NCBI RefSeq assembly: GCF_003312875.1
Contig: NZ_CP015163.1
Coordinates: 5,642,001-5,706,000 of the forward strand
DNA from: Amycolatopsis albispora
GTDB lineage: Bacteria; Actinomycetota; Actinomycetes; Mycobacteriales; Pseudonocardiaceae
Direction: 5' to 3'
DNA length: 64,000 bases
Both the position numbers and the translations under genes were made by a program. Positions within the stretch are counted from its first letter, which is position 1. The number at the start of each line of letters is the position of its first letter. The notes below the pieces were generated by a model. That model worked only from the letters and a program-made list of their open reading frames with translations. It ran no database searches and was not told the DNA's origin. Positions 17,713 to 27,518 of this stretch are shown here, one piece after another.

Positions 17713-19233
17713 ATGACCGCCAAAGCCAGCCGCAAGGACTGGTTCGGCCTCGCCGTACTCGTGCTCGCCTGCCTGCTCGTGTCGATGGACATGAGCGTGC
17801 TGCTCTACGCGATCCCGTTCCTCAGCGAGGACCTCACCCCGACCAGCACCCAGCTGCTGTGGATCATCGACATCTACGGCTTCCTGCTGGCCGGGCTGCT
17901 GATCACGATGGGCTCGCTGGGCGACCGGATCGGCAGGCGGCGCCTGCTGTTGTTCGGCGCCGCGTTGTTCGGCCTGGCCTCGGTGGCCGCCGCCTTCGCC
18001 CCCAGCCCTGAACTCCTGATCGCCGCGCGTGCCCTGCTCGGTGTCGCCGGTGCCACCCTGGCACCGTCCACTTTGGCCCTGATCAGGAACATGTTCACCG
18101 ATCCGGACCAGCGCCGGGCCGCGATCGGCATCTGGACCGGCGGTTTCGCCGGTGGCGTGATGGTCGGCCCGATCGCCGGTGGCCTGCTGCTGGAGCACTT
18201 CTGGTGGGGTTCGGTGTTCCTGATCAACGTGCCGGTGATGGTGCTGCTGCTGGTGCTCGCGCCGCTGGTGCTGCCCGAGTTCACCGACCCGCGCCCCGGC
18301 CGCTTCGACCTGCTCGGCGCGGCGCTGTCGCTGGCCACGGTGCTGCCGATCATCTACGGCATCAAGGAGCTCGCGGCGGGCACGGGTGGCTGGCAGCCAG
18401 TCGCGTCACTGGCCGCCGGACTGGTCATCGGCGTGGTTTTTGTGCAGCGGCAACGCTCCCAGGACGATCCGATGATCGACCTCCGGCTGTTCGCCGGCCG
18501 CCGGTTCAGCACCGCTATCGGCACCACCACGGTGACCCAGTTCGCGATGATGGGCCTGGCCTACTTCAGCACCCAGTACCTTCAGTCGGTGCTCGGTTTC
18601 AGCCCGCTCGAAGCAGCACTGTGGACACTGCCGACGATGGTGGGCATGTTCATCGGGCTGGCGCTCGGCAGCACGCTGGCCACCAAGGTCCGCCCGGCCT
18701 CGCTGATCGGTGGCGGGCTGGCGATCGGTGCTTCGGGGTACGTCGTGTTCAGCTTCTCCACTCCGGACAGCGGGCTGCCGCTGCTGCTCGCCGGTGGCGG
18801 GCTGATGACGCTCGGCATGGGCATCGTGACGGTGCTGGCGACCGAGGTGGTGCTGGCCACCGCCCCGCCGGAACGCGCGGGCGCGGCGTCGGCGCTGTCG
18901 GAGACCAGCACCGAATTCGGCGGGGCACTGGGCATGGCGGTGCTCGGCACCATCGGCGCCGCGGTCTACCGGTCCAATGTGGAGATTCCGGCCGGGCTGC
19001 CGGCCGAGGCCGCCGCGGCCGCGCACGACACGCTCGGCGGCGCGGTGGCGGTGGCCGCCCACCTGCCGCCCGAAGTGGCGCCCGGTTTCCTGCGTGGTGC
19101 CTACGAAGCGTTCACCGACGGCATGACCGTGACCATGCTGATCGGCGCCGGAGTCCTGCTGGCCGGCGGCGCGCTGGTCGCGCTGCTGCTGCGCCAGGTC
19201 AACCTGTCCTCACGAGTCGAAGTCCACAGTTAA
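17713..19233 (+). CDS. DHA2-type MFS drug exporter (14 helices)
   Basis: 506 residues starting at the ATG at 17713 behind a GAGGGGACCC ribosome site. The N-terminal helix carries LVSMDMSVLLYAIPFLSEDL, typical of the QacA/SmvA-like DHA2 group. Motif A is GSLGDRIGRRRLLL and motif C is GGVMVGPIAGGLL. About 14 membrane segments can be counted. It probably exports cationic or hydrophobic drugs by proton antiport and is likely repressed by the divergent TetR protein. Its 3' end overlaps paaE by 24 bases on opposite strands. Confidence 0.92.
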   Translation: MTAKASRKDWFGLAVLVLACLLVSMDMSVLLYAIPFLSEDLTPTSTQLLWIIDIYGFLLAGLLITMGSLGDRIGRRRLLLFGAALFGLASVAAAFAPSPELLIAARALLGVAGATLAPSTLALIRNMFTDPDQRRAAIGIWTGGFAGGVMVGPIAGGLLLEHFWWGSVFLINVPVMVLLLVLAPLVLPEFTDPRPGRFDLLGAALSLATVLPIIYGIKELAAGTGGWQPVASLAAGLVIGVVFVQRQRSQDDPMIDLRLFAGRRFSTAIGTTTVTQFAMMGLAYFSTQYLQSVLGFSPLEAALWTLPTMVGMFIGLALGSTLATKVRPASLIGGGLAIGASGYVVFSFSTPDSGLPLLLAGGGLMTLGMGIVTVLATEVVLATAPPERAGAASALSETSTEFGGALGMAVLGTIGAAVYRSNVEIPAGLPAEAAAAAHDTLGGAVAVAAHLPPEVAPGFLRGAYEAFTDGMTVTMLIGAGVLLAGGALVALLLRQVNLSSRVEVHS

Positions 19234-20289
19234 CGCGTCGGCCGCCGGGAAGGTCTGGCAGGTGAGCACGAAGCCCGCGTCCACTTCGGACGCTTCGAGG
19301 GCGAAGTTGCGCCGCATGTCGGCCTTCCCGTCGGTCACCTTGGCCCGGCAGGTGCCGCACACCCCGCCCTTGCAGGCGAACGGCAGGTCCGGCCGCAGCC
19401 GCTGCGCACCGTCCAGGATGGACTCCTCGCGGGACAGCGGCACGGTGGTGGCCCGGCCGTCCAGCACGATGGTCACCTCGCTGCTCGGGCCCTCGATGCT
19501 CGCGTCGGGGTGGCGGACCGGCGCGGGCGGCATATCGTCCACATAGAACAGTTCCTGGTGCACCCGCGCACGCGGCACACCCCGGCGCTCCAGCACGTCC
19601 TGCGCGTCGGTGACCATGCCGTACGGACCGCAAAGCCACCAGTGGTCCACCCGCTCGGCGTCCATCAGCCGGTCGATCAACGCGCTCAGCTTCTCGCCGT
19701 CCAGGCGTCCGCTGAACAACTCCGCTTCGCGTGGCTCCCTGGACAGCACGTGCACCAGTTCCAGCCGCTCGCGGTAGCGGTCCTTCAGGTCGGCCAGCTC
19801 GTCGGCGAACATCACGGTGTCGCTGCGGCGGTTGCCGTAGAGCAAGGTCGCCGAGGAGTTCGGATCCGCCAGCACCGAGGCCACGATGGACAGGATCGGC
19901 GTGATGCCGGAACCGGCCGCGATCAGCACGTGGTGCGCGGCCTGGTCCAGGTCGGGGGTGAAGTTCCCGGTCGGCGGCAGCACCTCGATCCGGTCGCCCG
20001 GCACCACCTCGTGCACCAGCCAGCTGGAGAACAGCCCGCCCGGCACCTCGCGCACGCCGATCCGCGGCCGCGCGCCCGCCGGCGCGCAGATCGAGTACGA
20101 CCGCCGTTCCTCCCGGTCGCCGACCATCCGCCGCAGCGTGAGCGACTGCCCCGGCCGGAATTCGTAGTCCGCCGCCAGTTCCGCCGGCACGTCGAAGGTG
20201 ACCGCCACGGCGTCGGCGCACAGGCGCTCCACCCCGGCCACCCGCAGCGAGTGGAACTCCGAGCGCCGGCGGGTCTTCATCGTCGTCAC
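19210..20289 (-). CDS. paaE: Phenylacetyl-CoA epoxidase reductase subunit PaaE
   Basis: 359 residues. An FAD/NAD(P)H ferredoxin-reductase domain comes first: RPGQSLTLRR, RRSYSICAP (FAD), IAAGSGITPILSI (nucleotide) and WWLCGPYGMV. A C-terminal plant-type [2Fe-2S] domain follows with CKGGVCGTCRAKV and a later Cys in VLTCQTFP. It passes electrons from NADPH to the PaaA diiron centre. The GTG start follows the paaD stop directly. It is the last gene of paaZABCDE. Confidence 0.95.
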   Translation of the reverse strand: MTTMKTRRRSEFHSLRVAGVERLCADAVAVTFDVPAELAADYEFRPGQSLTLRRMVGDREERRSYSICAPAGARPRIGVREVPGGLFSSWLVHEVVPGDRIEVLPPTGNFTPDLDQAAHHVLIAAGSGITPILSIVASVLADPNSSATLLYGNRRSDTVMFADELADLKDRYRERLELVHVLSREPREAELFSGRLDGEKLSALIDRLMDAERVDHWWLCGPYGMVTDAQDVLERRGVPRARVHQELFYVDDMPPAPVRHPDASIEGPSSEVTIVLDGRATTVPLSREESILDGAQRLRPDLPFACKGGVCGTCRAKVTDGKADMRRNFALEASEVDAGFVLTCQTFPAADALTVDFDS

Positions 20290-20790
20290 TCAGATCTCCT
20301 TGAAGTGCTCGAAGGGCTCGGCACAGCTGCGGCAGCGGTTCAGCGCCTTGCACGCGGTGCCGCTGAACTCCGACAGCCGCTCGGTGTCGGCGGAACCGCA
20401 GTGCGGGCAGGCGGTCCGCGTCCGCGGTGCGCTCAGCGTGAGCGGGATCGGGCCGGAGGTCCGCTTCGGCGCGGCACCCGGCGGCGCGATGCCCGCTTCG
20501 GCGAGCTTGCGACGCCCGGATTCGCTGATCCAGTCGGTGGTCCACGCCGGGTGCAGCACGGTGCGCACCTCGACCTCGCGGTATCCGGCGCGGCGCAAGG
20601 CGTGTTCGAGGTCGTCGCGCATGGTGTCCATGGCCGGGCAGCCGGTGTAGGTCGGCGTGATCGCCACCGTCACCCGTCCGTCCTCTTCGGACACCTCACG
20701 CAGCACGCCCAGCTCGGCCAGCGTCACCATCGGCAGTTCGGGATCAGTGACGGTTTCGGCCACGGAACGCGCGTCCAGCATGGTGATCAC
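20290..20790 (-). CDS. paaD: Phenylacetate pathway protein PaaD (Fe-S maturation type)
   Basis: 166 residues. An N-terminal MIP18/DUF59-like domain contains VTDPELPMVTLAELGVLREV and YTGCPAMDTMRDDLEHAL. A C-terminal four-cysteine zinc ribbon has CPHCGS and CRSCAEPFEHF. PaaD is needed for phenylacetyl-CoA epoxidase activity and is thought to help with metal-centre assembly. I chose the GTG at 20790 because it overlaps the paaC stop (GTGA) and has GGAG seven bases upstream. An ATG at 20781 is an alternative. Confidence 0.92.
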   Translation of the reverse strand: MITMLDARSVAETVTDPELPMVTLAELGVLREVSEEDGRVTVAITPTYTGCPAMDTMRDDLEHALRRAGYREVEVRTVLHPAWTTDWISESGRRKLAEAGIAPPGAAPKRTSGPIPLTLSAPRTRTACPHCGSADTERLSEFSGTACKALNRCRSCAEPFEHFKEI

Positions 20791-21617
20791 CACTTCGCTC
20801 CGGGGTGCGCACGCGCCACGCTCTGCATTTCGGCGAGCAGCGACTCCAGTTCCGCGGTGTGCGAGCCTTCGCGCCCGCCACCCTCGGCGGCCGGGCTGTC
20901 CGGAAGTCGCAGCGTGGCGGCGGAAAGCACCTGCGCGAGCACGTCGTCGAACTCCCCGCGCAGCCCGGAATCGGTACCGGCGAACAACTCCGCCACGTAC
21001 GGCCACACCGCGTCCAAACCGGACTGCATCTTCTGGTGCGACAGCTCGGTTCCGTCCCCGAGCCGGACCGTCCACTGTGCCGCGTAGTCGCGGTGGTAGG
21101 TCAGTTCCTTGACCGCCTTGGCCGCGATCGCCGCGAGCACCTGGTCCGCCGACGAGGTCAGCCGCTGGCACAGGGCCAGCCGCCAGGTGCTGAACACCAG
21201 CAGCCTGGCGATCGAGAACGCGAAGTCCCCATTGGCCAGTTCGACCAGCCGGACGTTGCGGAATTCGTGGCTGTCACGCAGGAAGGCCAGCTCGTCCTCA
21301 CCGCGACCGCTGCCGTCGGCCTTGCCCGCCCGCGCCAGCAGCAGCCGCGCCTGCCCGAGCAGGTCGAGCCCGATGTTCGCGAGCGCGACCTCGTCCTCCA
21401 GCTCGGGCGCGTTGGTGCACCACTCCTGCAGCCGGTGCGACATGATCAGCGCGTCGTCACCGAGTGCGAGGCACCGCGCCGCCAGTTCCCCGGCGTCCAC
21501 ATCGGACGGAACGGTGGTGTCGATGCCGGCGAGCGGGTCGTCGAAGCCGGTGCCGAACGCCCAGCGGGAGTCGTCGGCGCCCTCGGTGAGCGCTTCGTAG
21601 GCGTTGTCAAAGGACAT
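20787..21617 (-). CDS. paaC: Phenylacetyl-CoA epoxidase structural subunit PaaC
   Basis: 276 residues, all-helical ferritin-like protein that pairs with PaaA. The family segments LGDDALIMSHRLQEWCTNAP, ALANIGLDLLGQARLLLARAG and KELTYHRDYAAQWTVRLGDG are present. PaaC lacks a working diiron centre in characterised systems and serves as scaffold. It ends in a GTGA overlap with paaD and is seven bases behind paaB. Confidence 0.95.
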   Translation of the reverse strand: MSFDNAYEALTEGADDSRWAFGTGFDDPLAGIDTTVPSDVDAGELAARCLALGDDALIMSHRLQEWCTNAPELEDEVALANIGLDLLGQARLLLARAGKADGSGRGEDELAFLRDSHEFRNVRLVELANGDFAFSIARLLVFSTWRLALCQRLTSSADQVLAAIAAKAVKELTYHRDYAAQWTVRLGDGTELSHQKMQSGLDAVWPYVAELFAGTDSGLRGEFDDVLAQVLSAATLRLPDSPAAEGGGREGSHTAELESLLAEMQSVARAHPGAKW

Positions 21618-21624
21618 CAGGCAC

Positions 21625-21909
21625 TCACATGTGGGGAACGTTGTCGGGGATGTCGTAAAAGGTGGGGTGCCGGTACACCTTGTCGCCGCTGGGCGCGAAG
21701 AACGGGTCCTTCTCGTCCGGGCTGGACGCGGTGATGTCGGCGGCCTTGACCACCCAGATGCTCACGCCTTCGTTGCGCCGGGTGTACAGGTCGCGGGCGT
21801 GCCGCACGGCCATCTCGTCGTCCGCGGCGTGCAGCGAGCCCACGTGCACGTGGTTCAGCCCGCGCTTGCCACGGACAAACACCTCGTACAGCGGCCAGTC
21901 GTGCTTCAT
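21625..21909 (-). CDS. paaB: Phenylacetyl-CoA epoxidase subunit PaaB
   Basis: 94 residues from the ATG at 21909, which overlaps the paaA stop. It has the PaaB signature [20 protein letters not shown] and [12 protein letters not shown]. PaaB bridges PaaAC dimers in the epoxidase complex. Confidence 0.95.
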   Translation of the reverse strand: MKHDWPLYEVFVRGKRGLNHVHVGSLHAADDEMAVRHARDLYTRRNEGVSIWVVKAADITASSPDEKDPFFAPSGDKVYRHPTFYDIPDNVPHM

Positions 21910-22856
21910 GCCGTCGCCCCCTTCTTCGCCGCGTGCGCGGCGGCTGCCTCGCGCACCCAGGCGCCGTCCTCCTGCGCCTTGCGGCGGCGCGCGATCCGCT
22001 CGGCGTTGCACGGGCCGTCACCCGAGATCACGCGCTTGAGCTCGGACCAGTCGATCTCGCCGAAGTCGTAGTGCCCGCGCTCGGCGTTCCACTGGAGATC
22101 GGGGTCCGGGAAGGTGACCCCGAGCGCCTCGGCCTGCGGCACCGACATGTCCACGAACCGCTGCCGCAGTTCGTCGTTGGTGTGGCGCTTGATCTTCCAC
22201 GCCATCGACTGCGCGGTGTTCGGCGACTCGGCGTCCGGCGGGCCGAACATCATCAGCGACGGCCACCACCAGCGGTTCACCGCGTCCTGCACCATTTCGC
22301 GCTGCGCCTCGGTGCCGCGCATCATGGTCATCAGCAGTTCGTAGCCCTGCCGCTGGTGGAAGGACTCCTCCTTGCAGATCCGGATCATCGCCCGCGCGTA
22401 CGGGCCGTAGGAACTGCGGCACAACGGGACCTGGTTGCAGATCGCCGCGCCGTCCACCAGCCAGCCGATCACGCCGACGTCGGCGAAGGTCAGCGTCGGG
22501 TAGTTGAAGATCGAGGAGTACTTCTGCCTGCCGTTGATCAGCTTGTCGGTCAGCTCGGCGCGGTCGGCGCCCAGCGTGGTCGACGCCGAGTACAGGTACA
22601 GCCCGTGCCCGGCCTCGTCCTGCACCTTGGCCAGCAGGATCGCCTTGCGCCGCAGCGAGGGCGCGCGCGTGATCCAGTCGCCCTCCGGCTGCATGCCGAT
22701 GATCTCGGAGTGCGCGTGCTGGGCGATCTGGCGGATCATCGTCTTCCGGTAGCCGTCTGGCATCCAGTCGCGCGGCTCGATCCGCTGGTCGCGCTCGATG
22801 GTGTGCTCGAAGTGGGCCTGCAGGTCCTCTTCGGACAGTTCGGCGACGGCGGTCAT
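21906..22856 (-). CDS. paaA: Phenylacetyl-CoA epoxidase catalytic subunit PaaA
   Basis: 316 residues. Diiron monooxygenase that epoxidises the ring of phenylacetyl-CoA. Ligand-bearing helices are visible: [29 protein letters not shown] (E-x2-H) and [17 protein letters not shown] (E-x2-H). The ATG at 22856 overlaps the paaZ stop (ATGA). The downstream ABCDE order is standard. Confidence 0.97.
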   Translation of the reverse strand: MTAVAELSEEDLQAHFEHTIERDQRIEPRDWMPDGYRKTMIRQIAQHAHSEIIGMQPEGDWITRAPSLRRKAILLAKVQDEAGHGLYLYSASTTLGADRAELTDKLINGRQKYSSIFNYPTLTFADVGVIGWLVDGAAICNQVPLCRSSYGPYARAMIRICKEESFHQRQGYELLMTMMRGTEAQREMVQDAVNRWWWPSLMMFGPPDAESPNTAQSMAWKIKRHTNDELRQRFVDMSVPQAEALGVTFPDPDLQWNAERGHYDFGEIDWSELKRVISGDGPCNAERIARRRKAQEDGAWVREAAAAHAAKKGATA

Positions 22857-24886
22857 TTCGCCTCCTTCTCCACCAGCGTGAGCACGTCGTACCTGGCGAC
22901 CGACGTACCGTCCTGTTTGGTCACCTCCGCATCCCACCGCACTTCGCCGTATTCGGCATTTTCGCGTGGGGTGATCTGCTTGGCGGTCAGCGTCACGGTG
23001 AGCGCGTCACCGGGGAACACCGGGGTGAGGAAACGCAGGTTTTCCAGGCCGTAGTTGGCCAGCACCGGACCCGGTTCGGGGGAAACGAAAAGCCCGGCCG
23101 CGAACGACACGATCAGGTAGCCGTGCGCCACCCGCCCGCCGAAGAACGGGTTGGCCGCCGCGGCTTCCTCGTCCATGTGCGCGTAGAAGGTGTCGCCGGT
23201 GAACTCAGCGAAGTGCTCGATGTCCGCCAGCGTCACCGTGCGCGGGCCGGCGGTCACCGAGTCGCCGATCTTCAGCTCCGCCAAGGACTTCCGGAACGGG
23301 TGCACCTCGGCGGTGGTCCGGTCGGCGCCGTCGACCCACCGGCCGGTCACCGCGGCCAGCACCTTCGGGCTGCCCTGCACGGCGGTGCGCTGCATGTGGT
23401 GCAGCACACCGCGCATGCCGCCCATCTCCTCGCCGCCACCCGCGCGACCCGGGCCGCCGTGCACCAGCTGCGGCATCGGCGAGCCGTGCCCGGTGGACTC
23501 CTTCGCGTCGTCGGCGTCGAGCACCAGCAACCTGCCGTGCCACGGCGCGACCCCGATGACCACCTCGCGGGCGAAGGCCGCGTCACCGGTGACCACCGAA
23601 CCGGCCAGGCTGCCCTGGCCGCGGGCGGCGAGGCCGACCAGCTGGTCCACCGAGGTGAACGGGATCAGCGTGGACACCGGGCCGAACGCCTCGACCTCGT
23701 GCGGTTCGGCGCGGTCCGGGTCGTCGGCGCGCAGCAGCACCGGCGAGATGAACGCGCCGCGCTCGGGGTCCGCGTCCACCACGTCAACGCGCTCGGGGTC
23801 GCCGAAGACGACGCGACCGGCGTCGAGCAGGGACTTCAGCGAGCGCCGGACTTCCTCGCGCTGCTCCAGGCTGGCCAGCGCGCCCATCCGCACGCCTTCG
23901 CTGGTGGGGTTGCCGATGGTGACCTTCGCCAGCCGCTCGCTCGCGGCCTGCGCGACGTCGTCGATCAGCTCGGCGGGCACGAACGCGCGCCGGATCGCGG
24001 TGCACTTCTGCCCCGCCTTGACCGTCATCTCGGTGACCAGTTGCTTGACGTAGAGATCGAATTCGGTGGTGCCCGGCTTGGCGTCGGGGCCGAGCACGGA
24101 CAGGTTCAGCGAGTCGGCCTCGGCGTTGAACCGGACCGAGTTCCGCACCACCGCCGGGTGCGCGCGCAGGTGCTGCGCGGTGGACGCGGAACCGGTGAAC
24201 GACACCAGGTCCTGCCCGGTGACGTGGTCGAGCAGGTCACCGGCACTGCCCGCGACGAACTGCAGCGCGCCCTCGGGCAGCAGCCCGGACTCGACGATCA
24301 GCTCGACCAGCCGCGCGGTCAGGTAGGCGGTCTGGCTGGCCGGCTTGACCAGGCTCGGCACCCCGGCGATGAAGGCGGGCGCGAACTTCTCCAGCGGCCC
24401 CCACACCGGGAAGTTGAACGCGTTGATCTGCACCGCGACCCCCCGCAGCGGGGTGGCGATGTGCTGCGCGACGAAGGTGCCGCCCTTGCTCAGCGGCTCG
24501 ACCGCGCCGTCCACGTAGACCGTGTCGTTCGGCAGCTCGCGCTTGGCCTTGCTGGCGTAGCTGAGCAGCACGCCCATGCCGCCGTCCACGTCGAACTTCG
24601 AGTCGCCGAGCGTGGCGCCGGTGCGCGCGGACAACGCGTACAGCTCGTCGCGGTGCTCGCGCAGGTACAGGCCGAGCGACTTCAGGATCGCCGCGCGCTG
24701 GTGGAAGGTCAGCTCACGCAGGGCGGGGCCGCCGACCCGGCGCCCGTGCTCCAGCGCCGCGCCCATGTCCACCCCGGCGGAGGAAATCCGGGCCACCTCG
24801 TCCCCGGTGACCGCGTCGTGCAGCGGGACGCCTTCCGCGTCCGGCGTGTGCCAAGCACCCGAGACGTAGCTGCGGAGCACTGCCAT
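22853..24886 (-). CDS. paaZ: Bifunctional oxepin-CoA hydrolase/aldehyde dehydrogenase PaaZ
   Basis: 677 residues, a fusion of two enzymes. The aldehyde dehydrogenase domain (residues 1 to about 520) has the general base E256 (NAEADSL) and nucleophile C295 ([10 protein letters not shown]), the same numbers as in the E. coli enzyme. The C-terminal MaoC-like hydratase domain has [20 protein letters not shown] and VAHGYLIVS. It opens the oxepin-CoA ring and oxidises the aldehyde formed. It is the first gene of the leftward operon, with a candidate PaaR operator at 24908-24929. Confidence 0.96.
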   Translation of the reverse strand: MAVLRSYVSGAWHTPDAEGVPLHDAVTGDEVARISSAGVDMGAALEHGRRVGGPALRELTFHQRAAILKSLGLYLREHRDELYALSARTGATLGDSKFDVDGGMGVLLSYASKAKRELPNDTVYVDGAVEPLSKGGTFVAQHIATPLRGVAVQINAFNFPVWGPLEKFAPAFIAGVPSLVKPASQTAYLTARLVELIVESGLLPEGALQFVAGSAGDLLDHVTGQDLVSFTGSASTAQHLRAHPAVVRNSVRFNAEADSLNLSVLGPDAKPGTTEFDLYVKQLVTEMTVKAGQKCTAIRRAFVPAELIDDVAQAASERLAKVTIGNPTSEGVRMGALASLEQREEVRRSLKSLLDAGRVVFGDPERVDVVDADPERGAFISPVLLRADDPDRAEPHEVEAFGPVSTLIPFTSVDQLVGLAARGQGSLAGSVVTGDAAFAREVVIGVAPWHGRLLVLDADDAKESTGHGSPMPQLVHGGPGRAGGGEEMGGMRGVLHHMQRTAVQGSPKVLAAVTGRWVDGADRTTAEVHPFRKSLAELKIGDSVTAGPRTVTLADIEHFAEFTGDTFYAHMDEEAAAANPFFGGRVAHGYLIVSFAAGLFVSPEPGPVLANYGLENLRFLTPVFPGDALTVTLTAKQITPRENAEYGEVRWDAEVTKQDGTSVARYDVLTLVEKEAK

Positions 24887-24907
24887 CGAGTCCGACCTCC
24901 CGGAATT

Positions 24908-24929
24908 ACCAACCGTACGTTCAGTAAGT
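24908..24929. promoter_or_regulatory. Candidate PaaR-type operator upstream of paaZ
   Basis: This 22-bp imperfect palindrome has the core ACCGTACGTTCAGT. It sits 22 bases before the paaZ ATG and closely resembles the site at 27070-27091 (core ACCGTCCATTCGGT). The same spacing and ends at both paa promoters suggest one TetR-type regulator, most likely the PaaR gene at 28774. Confidence 0.65.
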
Positions 24930-24962
24930 ACTGTAACCGGCCGCGCCGGTGAACACCAGCGC

Positions 24963-26180
24963 TCAGCCCCAGCGCAGCGGCAGGTGGAGCACCCCGTTGA
25001 TGAAGTTCGACGTCAGATGCCGGACCTCCCCGCCCAGTTCGACCTGCGGCAGCGCACGCAGGAACTCGGTGAAGAAGATCCTCATCTGCAGGCGGCCGAA
25101 GTGCGCGCCGAGGCACAGGTGCGGCCCCTGCCCGAAGGCCAGGTGGTCGTTCGGCTCGCGGGTGATGTCGAAGTCGAACGGGTTCGTGAACGCGCGTTCG
25201 TCAAAATGCGCCGACGCGTGGTAGACCACCACCTTGTCGCCCTCGCGAATGCGCTGACCGGCGAGTTCGACGTCGCGGGTGGCGGTCCGCCGGAAGCTGA
25301 GCACGGGCGGGTGCCAGCGCAGCATCTCCTCGATCGCGCTCGGCAGCAGCTCGGGGTGCGCCCGCAGGCGCGCGTACTGCCCGGGGTGCTCGACCAGCGC
25401 GAGCACCCCGCCGGGCAGTGCGCTGCGCACGGTGTCGTTGCCCGCGATGACCACCAGGAAGAAGAACATGTCCAGCTCGGCGCCGTCGAGATCGGCGCGG
25501 ACGAGCGCGGTCATCAGGTCATCGCCGGGTTCGGCGCGCTTGCGCTCGGCGAGCTGCCGCGCGTAGGCGAACATGTCCGCCAGCATCGCCGGCGACCGCG
25601 GGTTCAGCGGCTTGCCGTCCTCGCCGAGCACCACCTCGGCGTGCTCGGGGTCCTGGTAGCCGATCACCCGGTTCGTCCAGTGCAGCAGCAGTTCGCGGTC
25701 CTCGGCGGGCACGCCGAGCAGGTCGGCCAGGTTGAGCAGCGGGAAGTCGTCGGTCACGTCGACCGGCAGGTCGCACTCGCCGTTCCCGGCGACCGCGCCG
25801 ATCAGCTTCCGCGCGCGTTCGGCGATCCGCTCGGCCGAGCGTTCGAGCCGCCTGCGGGTGAACACCGCGGCGACCACCTTGCGCAGCCGGTTGTGCTCCG
25901 GCGCGTCCATGTTCAGGATCATCCGGCGGATGAACGCCAGGTCGTCCGGCTCGGGATCGCGGATCTGCGTGGCCCCGAGCCAGGACGAGAAGACCTCCGG
26001 CGTGCGCAGCACGTGCTTGACGTCGGCGTGCCTGGTGACCGCCCAGTAGCCGGGACCGGCTGGCCAGCCGAGCACCTCCGGCTCCTCCTGCCAGGCGACC
26101 GGCGCGGTGTCACGCAGCTCGCGGAAGGCTTCGTGCGGCAGGCCCGCGGCGAAAACCGTCGGATCGAACACGTCCGGCAT
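24963..26180 (-). CDS. Cytochrome P450
   Basis: 405 residues. Haem-binding FGQGPHLCLG with C356, the K-helix ExxR at 285-288 (EEMLR), the I-helix AGNDT at 246-250, and MDAPEHNRLRKVV in the C-helix. The sequence style (LNMDAPEHNRLR, RRTATRDVELAG) recalls CYP124/125/142-like enzymes that oxidise sterol side chains or fatty acyl groups, but family assignment needs comparison. In the I-helix, Asn takes the place of the usual acidic or His residue. It is five bases downstream of paaH and shares its transcript, an unusual passenger in a paa locus. Confidence 0.88.
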   Translation of the reverse strand: MPDVFDPTVFAAGLPHEAFRELRDTAPVAWQEEPEVLGWPAGPGYWAVTRHADVKHVLRTPEVFSSWLGATQIRDPEPDDLAFIRRMILNMDAPEHNRLRKVVAAVFTRRRLERSAERIAERARKLIGAVAGNGECDLPVDVTDDFPLLNLADLLGVPAEDRELLLHWTNRVIGYQDPEHAEVVLGEDGKPLNPRSPAMLADMFAYARQLAERKRAEPGDDLMTALVRADLDGAELDMFFFLVVIAGNDTVRSALPGGVLALVEHPGQYARLRAHPELLPSAIEEMLRWHPPVLSFRRTATRDVELAGQRIREGDKVVVYHASAHFDERAFTNPFDFDITREPNDHLAFGQGPHLCLGAHFGRLQMRIFFTEFLRALPQVELGGEVRHLTSNFINGVLHLPLRWG

Positions 26181-26185
26181 GGCCG

Positions 26186-27028
26186 TCAGCTCCAGTCGTG
26201 GAAACCCTTGCCCGTCTTGCGGCCCAGTTCGCCCCTGGCGACTTTTTCCCGCAGAAGCCGCGGCGGCTCGAAGCGGTCGCCGAGCGTGCTCGCCAAGTAT
26301 TCGGCGATGGCCAGCCGCACGTCCAGGCCGACCAGGTCGGTGGACCGCAGCGGGCCCATCGGGTGCCGGTAGCCCAGCTCCATCGCGCGGTCGATCGACT
26401 CGGCGTCGGCCACGCCCTCCTCCAGCATGCGGATGGCTTCGAGGCCGAGCATCACGCCGAGCCTGCTGGTGGCGAAGCCCGGTGAGTCGCGCACGACCAC
26501 CTCGTTCTTGCCGAGCAGCCCGACCCAGTTGAGCACCTGGTCGCGCACGGCGGCGGCGGTCTCCGGCCCGAGCACCACCTCGACCAGCTTCGACGCGGGC
26601 ACCGGGTTGAAGAAGTGCATGCCGATGAACCGGTCCGGCCTGGTCAGCGCGGCGGCGAGCTCGGTGATGGACAGCGAGCTGGTGTTGGTGGCGAGCACGG
26701 TGTCCGGGCCGACGGCCTGCTCCGCGGCGGTCAGCACGTCCAGTTTCAGCTTGATCGTCTCCGGCACGGCCTCGACCACCAGCGCGGCGTCCGACGGCAG
26801 CCCGGAGATCGCCGAGCCGACGCTCACCCGCTCCATCACCCGCTCCGGCGTGCCGTCGAGCTTGCCGCGTTCGGCCGCCCCGCGCAGTCCGGTGAACACG
26901 CGTTCATACGCGGCGTCGGCCGCCGCCGCGTCGCCCTCCACGACGTGCACCCGCGTCCCGGCCGCGGCGAAGACCTGCGCGATCCCCGCCCCCATCCGGC
27001 CACCGCCGATGACCCCGATCGCCTCCAC
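26186..27028 (-). CDS. paaH: 3-hydroxyacyl-CoA dehydrogenase, PaaH/FadB2 type
   Basis: 280 residues from the GTG at 27028, chosen for its GGAGG five bases upstream; a GTG at 27049 would add seven residues. The NAD-binding IGVIGGGRMGAGIAQVFAAAG is at the N-terminus. SSLSITELA and FIGMHFFNPVPASKLVEV with the catalytic His follow, then the C-terminal helical domain (DSPGFATSRLG). It oxidises 3-hydroxyadipyl-CoA in phenylacetate breakdown. The divergent paaI and the shared operator region support that role. A general beta-oxidation role is also possible. Confidence 0.88.
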   Translation of the reverse strand: MEAIGVIGGGRMGAGIAQVFAAAGTRVHVVEGDAAAADAAYERVFTGLRGAAERGKLDGTPERVMERVSVGSAISGLPSDAALVVEAVPETIKLKLDVLTAAEQAVGPDTVLATNTSSLSITELAAALTRPDRFIGMHFFNPVPASKLVEVVLGPETAAAVRDQVLNWVGLLGKNEVVVRDSPGFATSRLGVMLGLEAIRMLEEGVADAESIDRAMELGYRHPMGPLRSTDLVGLDVRLAIAEYLASTLGDRFEPPRLLREKVARGELGRKTGKGFHDWS

Positions 27029-27069
27029 GCGCACCTCCGCACTTGACACCGATTCCGGCCGGAAACATT

Positions 27070-27091
27070 ATTAACCGTCCATTCGGTCAGT
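27070..27091. promoter_or_regulatory. Candidate PaaR-type operator between paaH and paaI
   Basis: This 22-bp palindrome-like site has the core ACCGTCCATTCGGT followed by CAGT. It lies in the 82-base divergent region and so can control both the paaH-P450 unit and the paaI-paaK-paaR unit. It aligns with the site at 24908-24929. Confidence 0.65.
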
Positions 27092-27110
27092 TAGCAAGAG
27101 TAGGGAGCCG

Positions 27111-27518
27111 ATGGATCCCACAGCCGCACACCGCATGTTCGAGGCCGATGAGGCGTCCAGGGCGCTGGGCATCGAACTCGTCGAGGCCGCCGGCGGCACC
27201 GCCGTCGCGCGGATGAAGGTCACCTCGGCGATGGTGAACGGGCACGACATCGCCCACGGCGGCTACCTCTTCCTGCTCGCCGACACCACTTTCGCCTGCG
27301 CCTGCAACAGCCACGGCCCGGTGACCGTGGCGGCGGGCGCGGAGATCAACTTCGTGGCCTCGGCCCGGCTCGGTGACGAACTCACCGCGACCGCGACCGA
27401 GCGCACGCGCTACGGGCGCAACGGGATCTACGACGTGACCGTGTGCCGGGCGGACGGCGCGGTGATCGCGGAGTTCCGCGGCCGCAGCCGCGTGATCGGA
27501 CAGAAGGACAAGTCGTGA
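27111..27518 (+). CDS. paaI: Hydroxyphenylacetyl-CoA thioesterase PaaI
   Basis: 135 residues, hotdog fold. The active-site region NGHDIAHGGYLFLLADTTFA (about 44-63) is the PaaI signature. It releases CoA from dead-end acyl-CoAs that would otherwise drain the CoA pool. A GGGAG ribosome site precedes the ATG. The stop overlaps the paaK start (GTGA). Confidence 0.94.
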   Translation: MDPTAAHRMFEADEASRALGIELVEAAGGTAVARMKVTSAMVNGHDIAHGGYLFLLADTTFACACNSHGPVTVAAGAEINFVASARLGDELTATATERTRYGRNGIYDVTVCRADGAVIAEFRGRSRVIGQKDKS